Origin: an uncultured Faecalibacterium sp. | Lineage (GTDB): Bacteria; Bacillota; Clostridia; Oscillospirales; Ruminococcaceae | Assembly: GCA_934561555.1 (NCBI GenBank) | Contig: CAKTGQ010000002.1 | Location: 124,001 to 188,000, forward strand | Length of the DNA: 64,000 nucleotides | Reading direction: 5' to 3' | Shown: positions 41,452 to 49,100 of the stretch, one piece after another | Layout of the letters: each line of letters starts with the position of its first letter | Position numbering within the stretch: the first letter of the stretch is position 1 | Notes under the pieces: model-generated | Told to the model about the DNA's origin: nothing | Seen by the model: the letters and a program-made list of their open reading frames with translations, nothing else | Databases searched by the model: none | Program-made: the position numbers and the translations under genes

Positions 41452-42822
41452 TTAGAGGAACACATACTTGAGGATGAACAGCACGGTGAGCACATACATC
41501 AGCGGGCTGATCTTCTTCTCCTTGGCCTTGCCGGTGATCACATTGATGATGGTCCAGGAGATAATGCCGATGGCGATACCCTCGGAGATGCTGTATGCGG
41601 TGGGCATAGCCAGAATGGTCAGGAAGGCGGGGATGCCCTCGCTGGGATCATTGAAGTCGATCTTGACGGCAGAGCCCATCATGTAGAAGCCTACGATGAT
41701 CAGAGCCGGAGCGGTAGCAAAGCTGGGGATGGTGAGGAACAGCGGGCTGAAGATGGTAGCCAGCAGGAACAGCACACCGGTGGTCATAGCGGTCAGACCG
41801 GTGCGGCCGCCCTCGGTAACGCCGGAGGCGCTCTCCACGAAGGTGGTGGTGGTGGAAGTGCCCAGCACAGCGCCCACGCAGGTGCCGATGGAGTCTGCCA
41901 TCAGTGCGCCCTTAATGTTGGGCAGGCGGCCATCCTCGTCCAGCATATCAGCCTTGGAGGCCACGCCGATCAGGGTGCCCAGCGTGTCGAACAGGTCCAC
42001 GAACAGGAAGGAGAACATCACGGCGAAGAAGTTCAGCAGGCCGACACCGGAGAAGTCGGTCTTGAACACCTGACCAAAGGTCTCGCCCAGTGCGGAGAAG
42101 TCGAAGCTGACAAAGGCGGTGGGGATCACGGAGTACATGCCGGCTTCCACATCGGGGACGTAGATGCCGGTCAGCTCGCACACGATGCCCAGCAGCCAGG
42201 TGATCAGGATGCCGTACAAGATGCCGCCCTTGACCTTTTTGACCAGCAGAATGGCGGTGATGACCACCCCCAGCAGAGCCAGAATGGCGCCCACGCCCAC
42301 GCTGTGGAAGGTTGCGCCCTTGAAGTGCTGGTAGGTGACCAGCGTGGAATCGCTGTTGACGATCAGCTTGGCGTTCTGCAGGCCGACAAAGGCCACGAAC
42401 AGGCCGATGCCCACGCTGACGGCGCTCTTCAGGGTCATGGGAATGGCGTTGAAGATGCCCTCGCGCACATTGGTCAGGGACAGTGCAATGAAGATGATGC
42501 CCTCAACAAAGACGGCCATCAGAGCCAGCTGCCAGCTGTAGCCCATGGTCAGCACGACCGTGTAGGCAAAGTAGGCGTTCAGGCCCATGCCGGGAGCCAG
42601 TGCAAAGGGGTAGTTGGCCAGCACAGCCATCAGTGCGGTGGCAATAAAGGATGCCAGCGCGGTGGCGATCAGCACAGCCTTGGAATCCATGCCCGCTGCG
42701 GACAGGATGTTGGGGTTGACGGCAAGGATGTAAGCCATGGTCATGAAGGTGGTGATACCGGCCATGATCTCGGTCTTTACATCGGTGTGGTTTTCTTTCA
42801 GGTGAAAGAACTTTTCTAACAT
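41452..42822 (-). CDS. NCS2/AzgA purine permease
   Basis: A 456-residue proton-coupled purine permease of the AzgA-like branch of NCS2 (adenine, guanine, hypoxanthine). It has 12-14 membrane helices. Marks of the branch are KTEIMAGITTFMTMAYILAVNP near the N-terminus, PFALAPGMGLNAYFAYTV near residue 85, and GTSTTTTFVESASGVTEGGRTGLT near residue 330 with the substrate-binding Glu. I start it at 42822 after AGGAGG; the longer frame has no ribosome site. Its neighbour is the PRPP synthetase gene, which fits purine salvage. No purine riboswitch was seen upstream. Confidence 0.93.
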   Translation of the reverse strand: MLEKFFHLKENHTDVKTEIMAGITTFMTMAYILAVNPNILSAAGMDSKAVLIATALASFIATALMAVLANYPFALAPGMGLNAYFAYTVVLTMGYSWQLALMAVFVEGIIFIALSLTNVREGIFNAIPMTLKSAVSVGIGLFVAFVGLQNAKLIVNSDSTLVTYQHFKGATFHSVGVGAILALLGVVITAILLVKKVKGGILYGILITWLLGIVCELTGIYVPDVEAGMYSVIPTAFVSFDFSALGETFGQVFKTDFSGVGLLNFFAVMFSFLFVDLFDTLGTLIGVASKADMLDEDGRLPNIKGALMADSIGTCVGAVLGTSTTTTFVESASGVTEGGRTGLTAMTTGVLFLLATIFSPLFLTIPSFATAPALIIVGFYMMGSAVKIDFNDPSEGIPAFLTILAMPTAYSISEGIAIGIISWTIINVITGKAKEKKISPLMYVLTVLFILKYVFL

Positions 42823-42849
42823 GAGAAACCTCCTGCTTCCAATAAAACA

Positions 42850-42873
42850 CTCCGCCGGTTGCGGACGGCGGAG
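42850..42873 (-). promoter_or_regulatory. Leader hairpin before purine permease
   Basis: Leftward CTCCGCCG, 8-base loop, CGGCGGAG, then TGTTTTATT. A possible attenuator; no ligand domain is evident. Confidence 0.35.
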
Positions 42874-43047
42874 AAAGAACAGCTTCCATTCTATCAGCTG
42901 AAAACGTTTTTGTCCACATCGGAAACACACAAATTTCGCAATTCGTTCAAGTTTTCTTAAATAAGTATGACTTATCTCACAAAAAATCTGGCATATTTTA
43001 GTAATTTGGACGAAATGCAGGCAATTTGTTCAGAAAAAGTGTTTGCG

Positions 43048-43190
43048 AAAAAACTCCCCCAATCTAGGATGGGGCCTTTGGCATGGCGGTACAGTTTTCA
43101 GCTCAAGTGCAAAGTTTGCGGGCGCGCCAGAGGCGCCCTCTCCGAGGGAGCTGGCAAAGCCGTCAGGCTTTGCCTGAGGGAGTTAAATCG
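43048..43190. repeat. Dispersed repeat family 2, copy R3
   Basis: ACTCCCCCAATCTAGGATGG then GGCCTTTGGCATGGCGG match R1, followed by GGGCGCGCCAGAGGCGCCC and AAAGCCGTCAGGCTTTGCC inverted repeats. It fills most of the gap between the purine permease promoter and the PRPP synthetase terminator; the rest of that gap (42874-43047) holds no gene. Confidence 0.65.
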
Positions 43191-43200
43191 TTCCACGCAA

Positions 43201-43236
43201 AAAAGCCCCCGCACGCAGGGTGCAGGGGCTTTGGAA
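43201..43236 (-). terminator. PRPP synthetase terminator
   Basis: Leftward AGCCCCTGCACCC, TGCGTGCGGGGGCT, then TTTTTTG. Confidence 0.85.
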
Positions 43237-43243
43237 CAGCTTT

Positions 43244-44386
43244 TTACTTGCGGTTTGCCAGCAGGTTCTCGATCTTCTTCAGGGGGTCGATGATGCTGGA
43301 AACGGACATATCGTGGTTCAGTGCCACCACAAAGTAGGCAGCGTACTTGGAAACGTCCACGTCCACATACCAGTCACGGGTCAGCAGCTCGGGCATACGG
43401 TAGGTCAGGTTGGTGCCCACAACGTAGGTCAGGGTGCCGTCTGCCACAGCCTTGTCGAACTTCTCCAGACCGCTGGTGAACAGGGGGAAGGTGGCGTTGG
43501 CGATGATGTTGGCAGCGCCGCGCTCCTTCAGGTTGCTGGCGACCTCCAGCATGCTCTCGCCGGAAGCAATGATATCGTCCGCGATAAAGACGGTCTTGCC
43601 CTCTACGCTCTCGCCCAGATACTCATGGGCAACGATGGGGTTGCGGCCGTTCACCACGCGGGTGTAGTCGCGGCGCTTGTAGAACATACCCAGGTTGCAG
43701 CCCAGCACGCTGGAGAAGTACATGTTGCGGTTCATAGCGCCCTCGTCCGGGCTGACCACGGTGAACTTCTCCTTATCGAAGGACAGGCTGGGGTCCTTCT
43801 TCAGCAGGCTCTTGAGCACCTGATAGGTGGGCATGGCGTTATCAAAGCTCATCAGGGGCACTGCGTTCTGCACGCGGGGGTCGTGTGCATCAAAGGTGAT
43901 GATGTTGCGCACGCCCATGGTCTGCAGCTCCTGCAGGGCCACAGCGCAGTCCAGGCTCTCGCGCACCACGCGGCGGTGCTGGCGGCCGCCGTACAGGCTG
44001 GGCATGATGACGGACACGCGGTGTGCCTTACCGGCCACAGCCTGGATCAGACGCTTCAGATTTGCAAAGTGGTCGTCCGGGGACATGTGGTTCTCGTAGT
44101 TGAACAGCTTGTAGGTGACGCTGTAATTGCCCGGGTCCACCACGATAAAGATATCGTCGCCGCGGACAGACTCCTTGACCAGACCCTTGGCATCGCCGCT
44201 CTGGAAGCGGGGGCAGTCGCAGGAAATAATGAAGGTGTCTTTTTCAATTCCGGCAGCCTTTGCCCAACGGACAAGGTGCTTGTCGATCAGGCCGGTCAGC
44301 TCCTCGGCACCGGGGCAGGCGATCAGCCGCATATCCGCCACACTGGGCTGCTCAAAGAAGGACTTAGGGGAAATTTCAATAGACAT
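43244..44386 (-). CDS. prs: Ribose-phosphate pyrophosphokinase
   Basis: Makes PRPP from ribose 5-phosphate and ATP, for purine, pyrimidine, His and NAD synthesis. At 380 residues it is about 60 longer than the classic bacterial enzyme; the extra length is spread over the N-terminal half and the end. Key motifs are FDAHDPRVQN (metal-binding), VVSPDEGAMNRNMYF, KRRDYTRVVNGRNPIV and the PRPP loop VFIADDIIASGESM. The changed loops suggest the long PRPP synthetase type found in some Clostridia. ATG 44386 is used; a GTG at 44392 lies very close to the AAGGAG site. Confidence 0.92.
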   Translation of the reverse strand: MSIEISPKSFFEQPSVADMRLIACPGAEELTGLIDKHLVRWAKAAGIEKDTFIISCDCPRFQSGDAKGLVKESVRGDDIFIVVDPGNYSVTYKLFNYENHMSPDDHFANLKRLIQAVAGKAHRVSVIMPSLYGGRQHRRVVRESLDCAVALQELQTMGVRNIITFDAHDPRVQNAVPLMSFDNAMPTYQVLKSLLKKDPSLSFDKEKFTVVSPDEGAMNRNMYFSSVLGCNLGMFYKRRDYTRVVNGRNPIVAHEYLGESVEGKTVFIADDIIASGESMLEVASNLKERGAANIIANATFPLFTSGLEKFDKAVADGTLTYVVGTNLTYRMPELLTRDWYVDVDVSKYAAYFVVALNHDMSVSSIIDPLKKIENLLANRK

Positions 44387-44659
44387 AGTCACATAACTCC
44401 TTATTGCTGTTTACCATCCGTACCATGCACACAAGTGCGCATATCTAGTTTTATTTTATCACATTTTGTCGATTGTTCCATATCAATTTGTTTCATGTGT
44501 AGATTTTCTGCGCCTTGCACAGCTGTTTTTCTTTTTCCTTCAAGAGAATGTGAGTTTCTTACAAAAACGCGACCAAATCTTTACCGTTTCGCAACGTTCC
44601 TCTGATTTTCGAGGAAAAGTAGGACTTTTTTACCATTTCCTTTTCTTTCCCCGTGACGC
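44387..44659. other. Gap upstream of PRPP synthetase
   Basis: No gene is supported. The left part is AT-rich and should hold the leftward prs promoter, but no clear pair of boxes was found. The right end is the metK terminator. Confidence 0.45.
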
Positions 44660-44696
44660 AAAAAGACCGCTGCACGGTCGGGTGCAGCGATCTTTC
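44660..44696 (-). terminator. metK terminator
   Basis: Leftward AAGATCGCTGCAC, 6-base loop, GTGCAGCGGTCTT, then TTTGCG. Confidence 0.85.
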
Positions 44697-44729
44697 TTCA
44701 CTTACCTTCTATCAGGCAGAGCTTCTTTT

Positions 44730-45884
44730 TTACAGGGCAGCTACGGCAACCTTCAGGGCATCCACGCGGTCGGTGTTCTCCCACTTCACGCCCAGATCCT
44801 CGCGGCCCATGTGGCCGTAGGCAGCCAGCTGGCGGTAGATGGGCTTGCGCAGGTCCAGCTCGCGGATGATGGCGGCGGGGGTCAGGTCAAACACCTTCTC
44901 CACTGCCTGCTCGATCTTCTCGTCTGCCACCGTGCCGGTGCCGAAGGTATCCACCATGATGGACACAGGCTTTGCCACGCCGATGGCGTAGGCTACCTGC
45001 ACCTCGCACTGCTTTGCCAGACCCGCAGCCACGATGTTCTTGGCCACCCAGCGGGTAGCGTAGGCTGCGCTGCGGTCCACCTTGCTGGGGTCCTTGCCGG
45101 AGAAAGCACCGCCGCCGTGGCGTGCATAGCCGCCGTAGGTGTCCACAATGATCTTACGGCCGGTCAGACCGGTATCGCCCTGCGGGCCGCCCACAACAAA
45201 GCGGCCGGTGGGGTTGATGTAGTACTTGGTGTTCTCGTCCAGCAGCTCGGCGGGGATGGTGGCCTTGATGACCTTTTCCATCACGTCTGCCCGCAGCTGC
45301 TCCATGCTCACGCTCTCGCTGTGCTGGCTGGAGATGACCACAGCGTCCACGCGCACGGGCTTGTTGTTCTCGTCGTACTCCACAGTCACCTGACTTTTGC
45401 CGTCCGGGCGCAGGTAGTCCATCTCGCCGCTCTTGCGCACTTCGGTCAGGCGCTTTGCCAGCTTGTGGGCAAGGCTGATGGGCATGGGCATCAATTCGGG
45501 GGTCTCGTCGCAGGCATAACCAAACATCATGCCCTGATCGCCTGCACCGCCCACCTGATCGTTGGTGCCCAGTGCAATGTCGGGGCTCTGGCCATCAATG
45601 TTGGAGATGACGGCGCAGGTGTCGGCGTCAAAGCCGTACTTTGCGCGGGTGTAGCCGATATCGGCCACCACCTCGCGGACGACCTTCTGGAAGTCCACAT
45701 AGCAGCTGGTGGTGATCTCGCCCATGATATGCACAAGGCCGGTGGATGCGCAGGTCTCGCAGGCCACGCGGGCGTCGGGGTCGTGGGTCAGGATCTCGTC
45801 CAGGATCGCATCAGAGATCTGGTCGCAGATCTTGTCAGGATGTCCCTCGGTGACGGACTCCGAAGTAAACAGGTGTCTAGCCAT
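44730..45884 (-). CDS. metK: S-adenosylmethionine synthetase
   Basis: Makes S-adenosylmethionine from ATP and methionine. The 384-residue length and motifs are standard: [20 protein letters not shown] at residues 9-28, [12 protein letters not shown] near residue 117, the P-loop-like [19 protein letters not shown] near residue 255 and a C-terminal [20 protein letters not shown]. It is controlled by a SAM-I riboswitch in its leader (45986-46080), so it is shut off when SAM is plentiful. The start follows AGGAGG. Confidence 0.98.
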   Translation of the reverse strand: MARHLFTSESVTEGHPDKICDQISDAILDEILTHDPDARVACETCASTGLVHIMGEITTSCYVDFQKVVREVVADIGYTRAKYGFDADTCAVISNIDGQSPDIALGTNDQVGGAGDQGMMFGYACDETPELMPMPISLAHKLAKRLTEVRKSGEMDYLRPDGKSQVTVEYDENNKPVRVDAVVISSQHSESVSMEQLRADVMEKVIKATIPAELLDENTKYYINPTGRFVVGGPQGDTGLTGRKIIVDTYGGYARHGGGAFSGKDPSKVDRSAAYATRWVAKNIVAAGLAKQCEVQVAYAIGVAKPVSIMVDTFGTGTVADEKIEQAVEKVFDLTPAAIIRELDLRKPIYRQLAAYGHMGREDLGVKWENTDRVDALKVAVAAL

Positions 45885-45942
45885 TTTTTGCCTCCTAAAT
45901 GTTGCAGTTACGTGTATTTACCATTCCATCAAGTTTGTTCTG

Positions 45943-45980
45943 AAAAATAAAAGCGCCCAGAGCCGAAAGCTCTGAGCGTT
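45943..45980 (-). terminator. Riboswitch-controlled terminator of metK
   Basis: Leftward CGCTCAGAGC, TTTC loop, GGCTCTGGGCG, then CTTTTATTTT. It is 6 bp after the riboswitch aptamer and 58 bp before the metK start. Confidence 0.88.
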
Positions 45981-45985
45981 GCACT

Positions 45986-46080
45986 CTTATCTTCCGGTTT
46001 CCCGCAGGATTTGGCACCTTACGCTCTCGCGCAGGTTGTCGGGCTTCACAGGGCCTGTCCCCTCAGCCGCTCTTGATAAG
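45986..46080 (-). promoter_or_regulatory. SAM-I (S-box) riboswitch
   Basis: Leftward the aptamer begins CTTATCAAGAGCGGCTGAGG and contains GGCCCTGTGAAGCCC, GACAACC, GGTGCCAAATCCTGC and a closing GATAAG. These are the conserved parts of the SAM-I class. High SAM should favour the downstream terminator. Confidence 0.96.
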
Positions 46081-46105
46081 TCGGTATTCAATTGGTACGC
46101 TCCAT

Positions 46106-46134
46106 ATTCTATCATTGCAGCGTCAGATTGTCAA
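46106..46134 (-). promoter_or_regulatory. metK promoter
   Basis: Leftward: -35 TTGACA (46129-46134), 17-bp spacer, -10 TAGAAT (46106-46111) with an upstream TG. Confidence 0.85.
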
Positions 46135-46164
46135 GATAAGTCGCACTTATTTTAGACATTCCTT

Positions 46165-47334
46165 TTAAATTGATGGAGCACTTCCCTGCTCCGGTGCGGC
46201 ATGACCGTCCCGGGCGGCGTGGAAGGCGCGCTTTTCCGCGTACATCCGCTGATCCAGCTCCACCAGAAACTTCTCCACGCTGCCGCCTTCGTACTTTGCC
46301 ACACCGGTGGAGAAGGACAGCTGAAAGCTGCCCGCCGGGGCGGTGGCGTTATAGTGCTGCACCCGCTGCTCGATGGCGGTGCAGGTCTTATCCAGTATCT
46401 CCTCCGAGCCGTGACGGATCAGCACCATGAACTCATCGCCGCTCATGCGGATGGCTACCGAGTTTGCCGCCAGCGCCCCGGACAGGATGTGACCGATCTC
46501 CTGAATGGCCCGGTCGCCCTCGGCGTGACCGTAGGTGTCGTTGATCTCCTTGAAGCAGTTCACGTCCATCATGATGCCGTAAACGTCCTTCTCCTGCATG
46601 GCGTGGATGCGGTCCAGACAGTAGTTCATGTACTTGCGCCCAAACAGACCGGACAGCTCGTCGGTATAGCCCCGCAGGCTGCGGGTCTGGCTGTCTATAA
46701 ACACAAAGGCGATGGCCACCGACAGCCAGCCGAAAGCCATGCCGTAGAACACGCCCTGTAACACCGTGCCCACCGCACAGGTGACCGCGAAGTAGTACAC
46801 CGGGAAAAACTCCACCGTAACGCCATCGCGCCTTGCCTTATGCACCTGCCACACGCTCTCGGCATAATAGCCGAACAGCAGCAGATAGAGCAAAATATTC
46901 AGCGGACCACGATGGTAAACGTTGTCTGCGGAGATGTTAAAGATCCATCCCATACCGAAAAGGTTTGCCAGCAGCAATAGCAGAACAGCCAGCAGCGGCA
47001 CACCCAGCATCAGGTGCTTTTTGCGCAGGCGTCCGGTGCTGCGGTAGACCCGGAAGTCCACATACAAACACCACGCATAGCCCACGCTCACGGTAGCGCC
47101 GGTGCAGACGGTGTTGGTGAGGTACAGCCAGAACCGGCTTGCCGCGCCGGGCACGCCGTCCAGCAGAAAGCTGATCGTCTCTGTTACCTGTGCCAGCAGC
47201 GTCACCACCAGTATCCGGCAAAACAGCGCTGTTCCAACGCTGTTTTTGCTCTCGCCGCGCACCCGCAGCAAAAGCAGAAAGCTTACCAGCACCGCCCCTG
47301 TGCCATTGGCCACAAGGATCTCGGGTATATTCAT
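46165..47334 (-). CDS. Membrane diguanylate cyclase (GGDEF)
   Basis: A 389-residue membrane protein. Seven or so helices occupy residues 5-215 and a GGDEF domain fills 225-375: FGRKYMNYCLDRI, MMDVNCFKEINDTYGHAEGD, the active-site loop as RMSGDEFMVLI, and FSTGVAKY near the end. Ser replaces the first Gly of GGDEF, a change found in some active enzymes but not assured here. No inhibitory R-x-x-D site is obvious. It would make cyclic di-GMP in response to a membrane or outside signal; the helical part resembles sensor regions with no known ligand. The start follows GGAGG. It stands alone. Confidence 0.85.
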   Translation of the reverse strand: MNIPEILVANGTGAVLVSFLLLLRVRGESKNSVGTALFCRILVVTLLAQVTETISFLLDGVPGAASRFWLYLTNTVCTGATVSVGYAWCLYVDFRVYRSTGRLRKKHLMLGVPLLAVLLLLLANLFGMGWIFNISADNVYHRGPLNILLYLLLFGYYAESVWQVHKARRDGVTVEFFPVYYFAVTCAVGTVLQGVFYGMAFGWLSVAIAFVFIDSQTRSLRGYTDELSGLFGRKYMNYCLDRIHAMQEKDVYGIMMDVNCFKEINDTYGHAEGDRAIQEIGHILSGALAANSVAIRMSGDEFMVLIRHGSEEILDKTCTAIEQRVQHYNATAPAGSFQLSFSTGVAKYEGGSVEKFLVELDQRMYAEKRAFHAARDGHAAPEQGSAPSI

Positions 47335-47444
47335 TGCATTTCCTCCTCTGCCCGCCTTACCCCATAAAGCGGGCAGTCCCCAATTTTATACAGTGTCTAT
47401 CTGTATTATACACCCTGCCGCGCCCTGCTTGCAAGGCTTAGGCG

Positions 47445-47485
47445 CAAAAAAGGCCGCTGCACAGCAATTTGTGCAGCAGCCTTTG
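47445..47485 (-). terminator. deoC terminator
   Basis: Leftward GGCTGCTGCACA, loop, TGTGCAGCGGCC, then TTTTTTG. Confidence 0.85.
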
Positions 47486-47550
47486 AGGAAATCATCCTTT
47501 GCAGTTCAGCCAAGCCCAGAGCTTCGCCGAAATACTTTTTTGCAGAAAGC

Positions 47551-48216
47551 TTAGTAGCCCTTTGCCTGCTCGCCGTTCAAAATCTTGACAGCGCGGGAGG
47601 TGCCCAGACGGTCAGCGCCCAGTGCAAGGAAGGTCTCCATATCCTCCACGGTGGAAATGCCGCCGGCAGCCTTGACCTTGCAGCGGCCATGCACGCCCTT
47701 GACCATCAGCTCCACATCGTGGAAGTTGGCACCGGCGGTGGAAAAGCCAGTGCTGGTCTTGATGTAGTCGGCACCAGCCTCGCAGACGATGTCGCACATC
47801 TTTTCCTTCTCTTCCTCGGTCAGCAGGCAGGTCTCGATGATGACCTTCAGGATCTTATCGCCCACAGCCTGCTTCACGGCACGGATATCCTCGCGGACAG
47901 CATCGTACTCCTTGTTCTTCAGGCGGCCGATGTTGATGACCATATCCACCTCGGCTGCGCCGTTCTCGATGGCAGTCTTGGCTTCAAAGGCCTTGCTGGC
48001 GGTATCCATGGCACCCAGAGGGAAGCCCACCACGCAGCACACGGGGATGCGGCCCGCCATATACTCCACAGCCTGCTTGACGTAGCAGGTGTTGATGCAG
48101 ACGGATGCGGTGTGGTTTGCAATGGCTTCGTCACACAGCTGCTGGATCTGGGGCCAGGTAGCCTCCGGCTTCAGCAGGGTATGATCGACATGGGACAGGA
48201 TCTCTTCGCGGTTCAT
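47551..48216 (-). CDS. deoC: Deoxyribose-phosphate aldolase
   Basis: Splits 2-deoxyribose 5-phosphate into acetaldehyde and glyceraldehyde 3-phosphate in deoxynucleoside breakdown. The 221-residue class I aldolase has all catalytic residues: Asp91 in DMVINIG, the Schiff-base Lys153 in YIKTSTGF, and Lys182 in KVKAAGGI. The N-terminal DHTLLKPEAT is the family signature. It follows the 44-residue ORF by 18 bp with the start after GGAGG, so they share a transcript, and it is followed by a terminator. Confidence 0.96.
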   Translation of the reverse strand: MNREEILSHVDHTLLKPEATWPQIQQLCDEAIANHTASVCINTCYVKQAVEYMAGRIPVCCVVGFPLGAMDTASKAFEAKTAIENGAAEVDMVINIGRLKNKEYDAVREDIRAVKQAVGDKILKVIIETCLLTEEEKEKMCDIVCEAGADYIKTSTGFSTAGANFHDVELMVKGVHGRCKVKAAGGISTVEDMETFLALGADRLGTSRAVKILNGEQAKGY

Positions 48217-48234
48217 GCTCGTTCCTCCGTTGTT

Positions 48235-48369
48235 TTACTTGCTGGCACGGCGCACCTTTGCCATGCCCACAGCGCTGAGTGCGATCGCAGTCACCGATGC
48301 CGTTGCACCAATGATGCCCAGCACCAGACCAGAGACCAAGAATGCGAACCCTTTCAGACCACGTTTCAT
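48235..48369 (-). CDS. Small membrane ORF upstream of deoC
   Basis: A 44-residue ORF that begins MKRGLKGFAFLVSGLVLG and has one long Gly/Ala-rich membrane helix, ending in basic residues (KVRRASK). A strong AGGAGG site lies before the ATG, and the stop is 18 bp from the deoC start. Positive residues flank both ends of the helix. No family was recognised. The ribosome site, the clean membrane profile and the operon position make it a likely real gene, perhaps a small membrane modulator; function unknown. Confidence 0.65.
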   Translation of the reverse strand: MKRGLKGFAFLVSGLVLGIIGATASVTAIALSAVGMAKVRRASK

Positions 48370-48395
48370 AATACCGTACCTCCTAAATTATATTG

Positions 48396-48428
48396 GATAT
48401 TTTCTCCGCCTGCGGCGGAGAAAATATC
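48396..48428. terminator. Perfect 15-bp hairpin after GtrA gene
   Basis: GATATTTTCTCCGCC, 3-base loop, and its exact complement, beginning directly after the GtrA stop codon. It has no T run on the leftward strand; TATAAT just beyond it could be the -10 box for the small ORF and deoC. Confidence 0.5.
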
Positions 48429-49004
48429 TCACTTGCGATTTTTAAAGATGATCAGCTTGCTGAACACATAGTTCAGCACCACGACCACCACGTTGGAGAA
48501 CACCTTGACGCACAGACCCCACAGCTCCTGCGCGTTATAGCTGACAAAAATCGCCGTAGGGCCGTCTGCGCCGCCAATGATGGCAACGCCCGCTGCCGAT
48601 GCTGCTGCCGAAGCCGCCGCGCCGGTGTAGCTTACCCCGGACGGGATAAAATGTCCGATCAGACCATCTATCAGCGCTGCGCCCTGCGCCGCCAGCAGAT
48701 TGCCGCCCACGATCATGATCACAGCGTCCAGCACCATGGTGCCCAGACGGCAGGTGACAAAGGTGCCGAACTCCTTGGCCATGGCTTTGCCGGTGGTCCT
48801 GCTGCGGAACACGAACGCCCGGTTAGTGCAGTAGGCAAACAGGATGCACAAGGCGTTATCCAGCACATTGCCCCAGCTGTTGGCGGCGGTGTAGCCGAAC
48901 AGCTGGCTGAACAGCGCGTACAGCACAATATTCAGCAGGGTAGTCAGCACGCCGAAGATCAGGTAACTGAGCACTTCCCAGTGCTTTTTGACGAATTTTA
49001 TCAT
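48429..49004 (-). CDS. GtrA-like membrane protein with OadB-like insert
   Basis: A 191-residue GtrA-family protein, a group of four-helix membrane proteins linked to lipid-linked sugar transfer. The start FVKKHWEVLSYLIFGVLTTLLN, the NRAFVFRSRTTGK loop near residue 61 and the end NYVFSKLIIFKNRK are typical. Between the third and fourth helices it carries an insert (about residues 118-160) with an Ala-rich helix and GGADGPTAIF at 144-153, the ion-binding signature of the beta subunit of sodium-pumping decarboxylases. This insert is not part of the usual GtrA fold. There is no clear ribosome site. Context gives no firm partner. Confidence 0.75.
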   Translation of the reverse strand: MIKFVKKHWEVLSYLIFGVLTTLLNIVLYALFSQLFGYTAANSWGNVLDNALCILFAYCTNRAFVFRSRTTGKAMAKEFGTFVTCRLGTMVLDAVIMIVGGNLLAAQGAALIDGLIGHFIPSGVSYTGAAASAAASAAGVAIIGGADGPTAIFVSYNAQELWGLCVKVFSNVVVVVLNYVFSKLIIFKNRK

Positions 49005-49013
49005 GGTTTTATT

Positions 49014-49055
49014 AACAAAAACAGCCCCGCCGCCGTTTTCCCGGCAACGGGGCTG
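49014..49055 (-). terminator. ispH-S1 operon terminator
   Basis: Leftward AGCCCCG, loop with TTGCCGGGAAAACGG, CGGGGCT, then GTTTTTGTT. Confidence 0.75.
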
Positions 49056-49100
49056 CAGATCGCATTGTGTCAGAAGCTATGCTTTTGCACGAAGGGCTGA

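Noticed and set aside
41440..42819. Long plus-strand frame opposite the purine permease
   Set aside because: Composition (His-, Gly-, Gln- and Asp-rich) is typical of antisense frames, and the other strand encodes a clear AzgA-type permease.
42823..42960. Purine riboswitch before the purine permease
   Set aside because: The conserved purine aptamer core (TATA...GG...CTACC blocks) is absent; only a simple hairpin is present.
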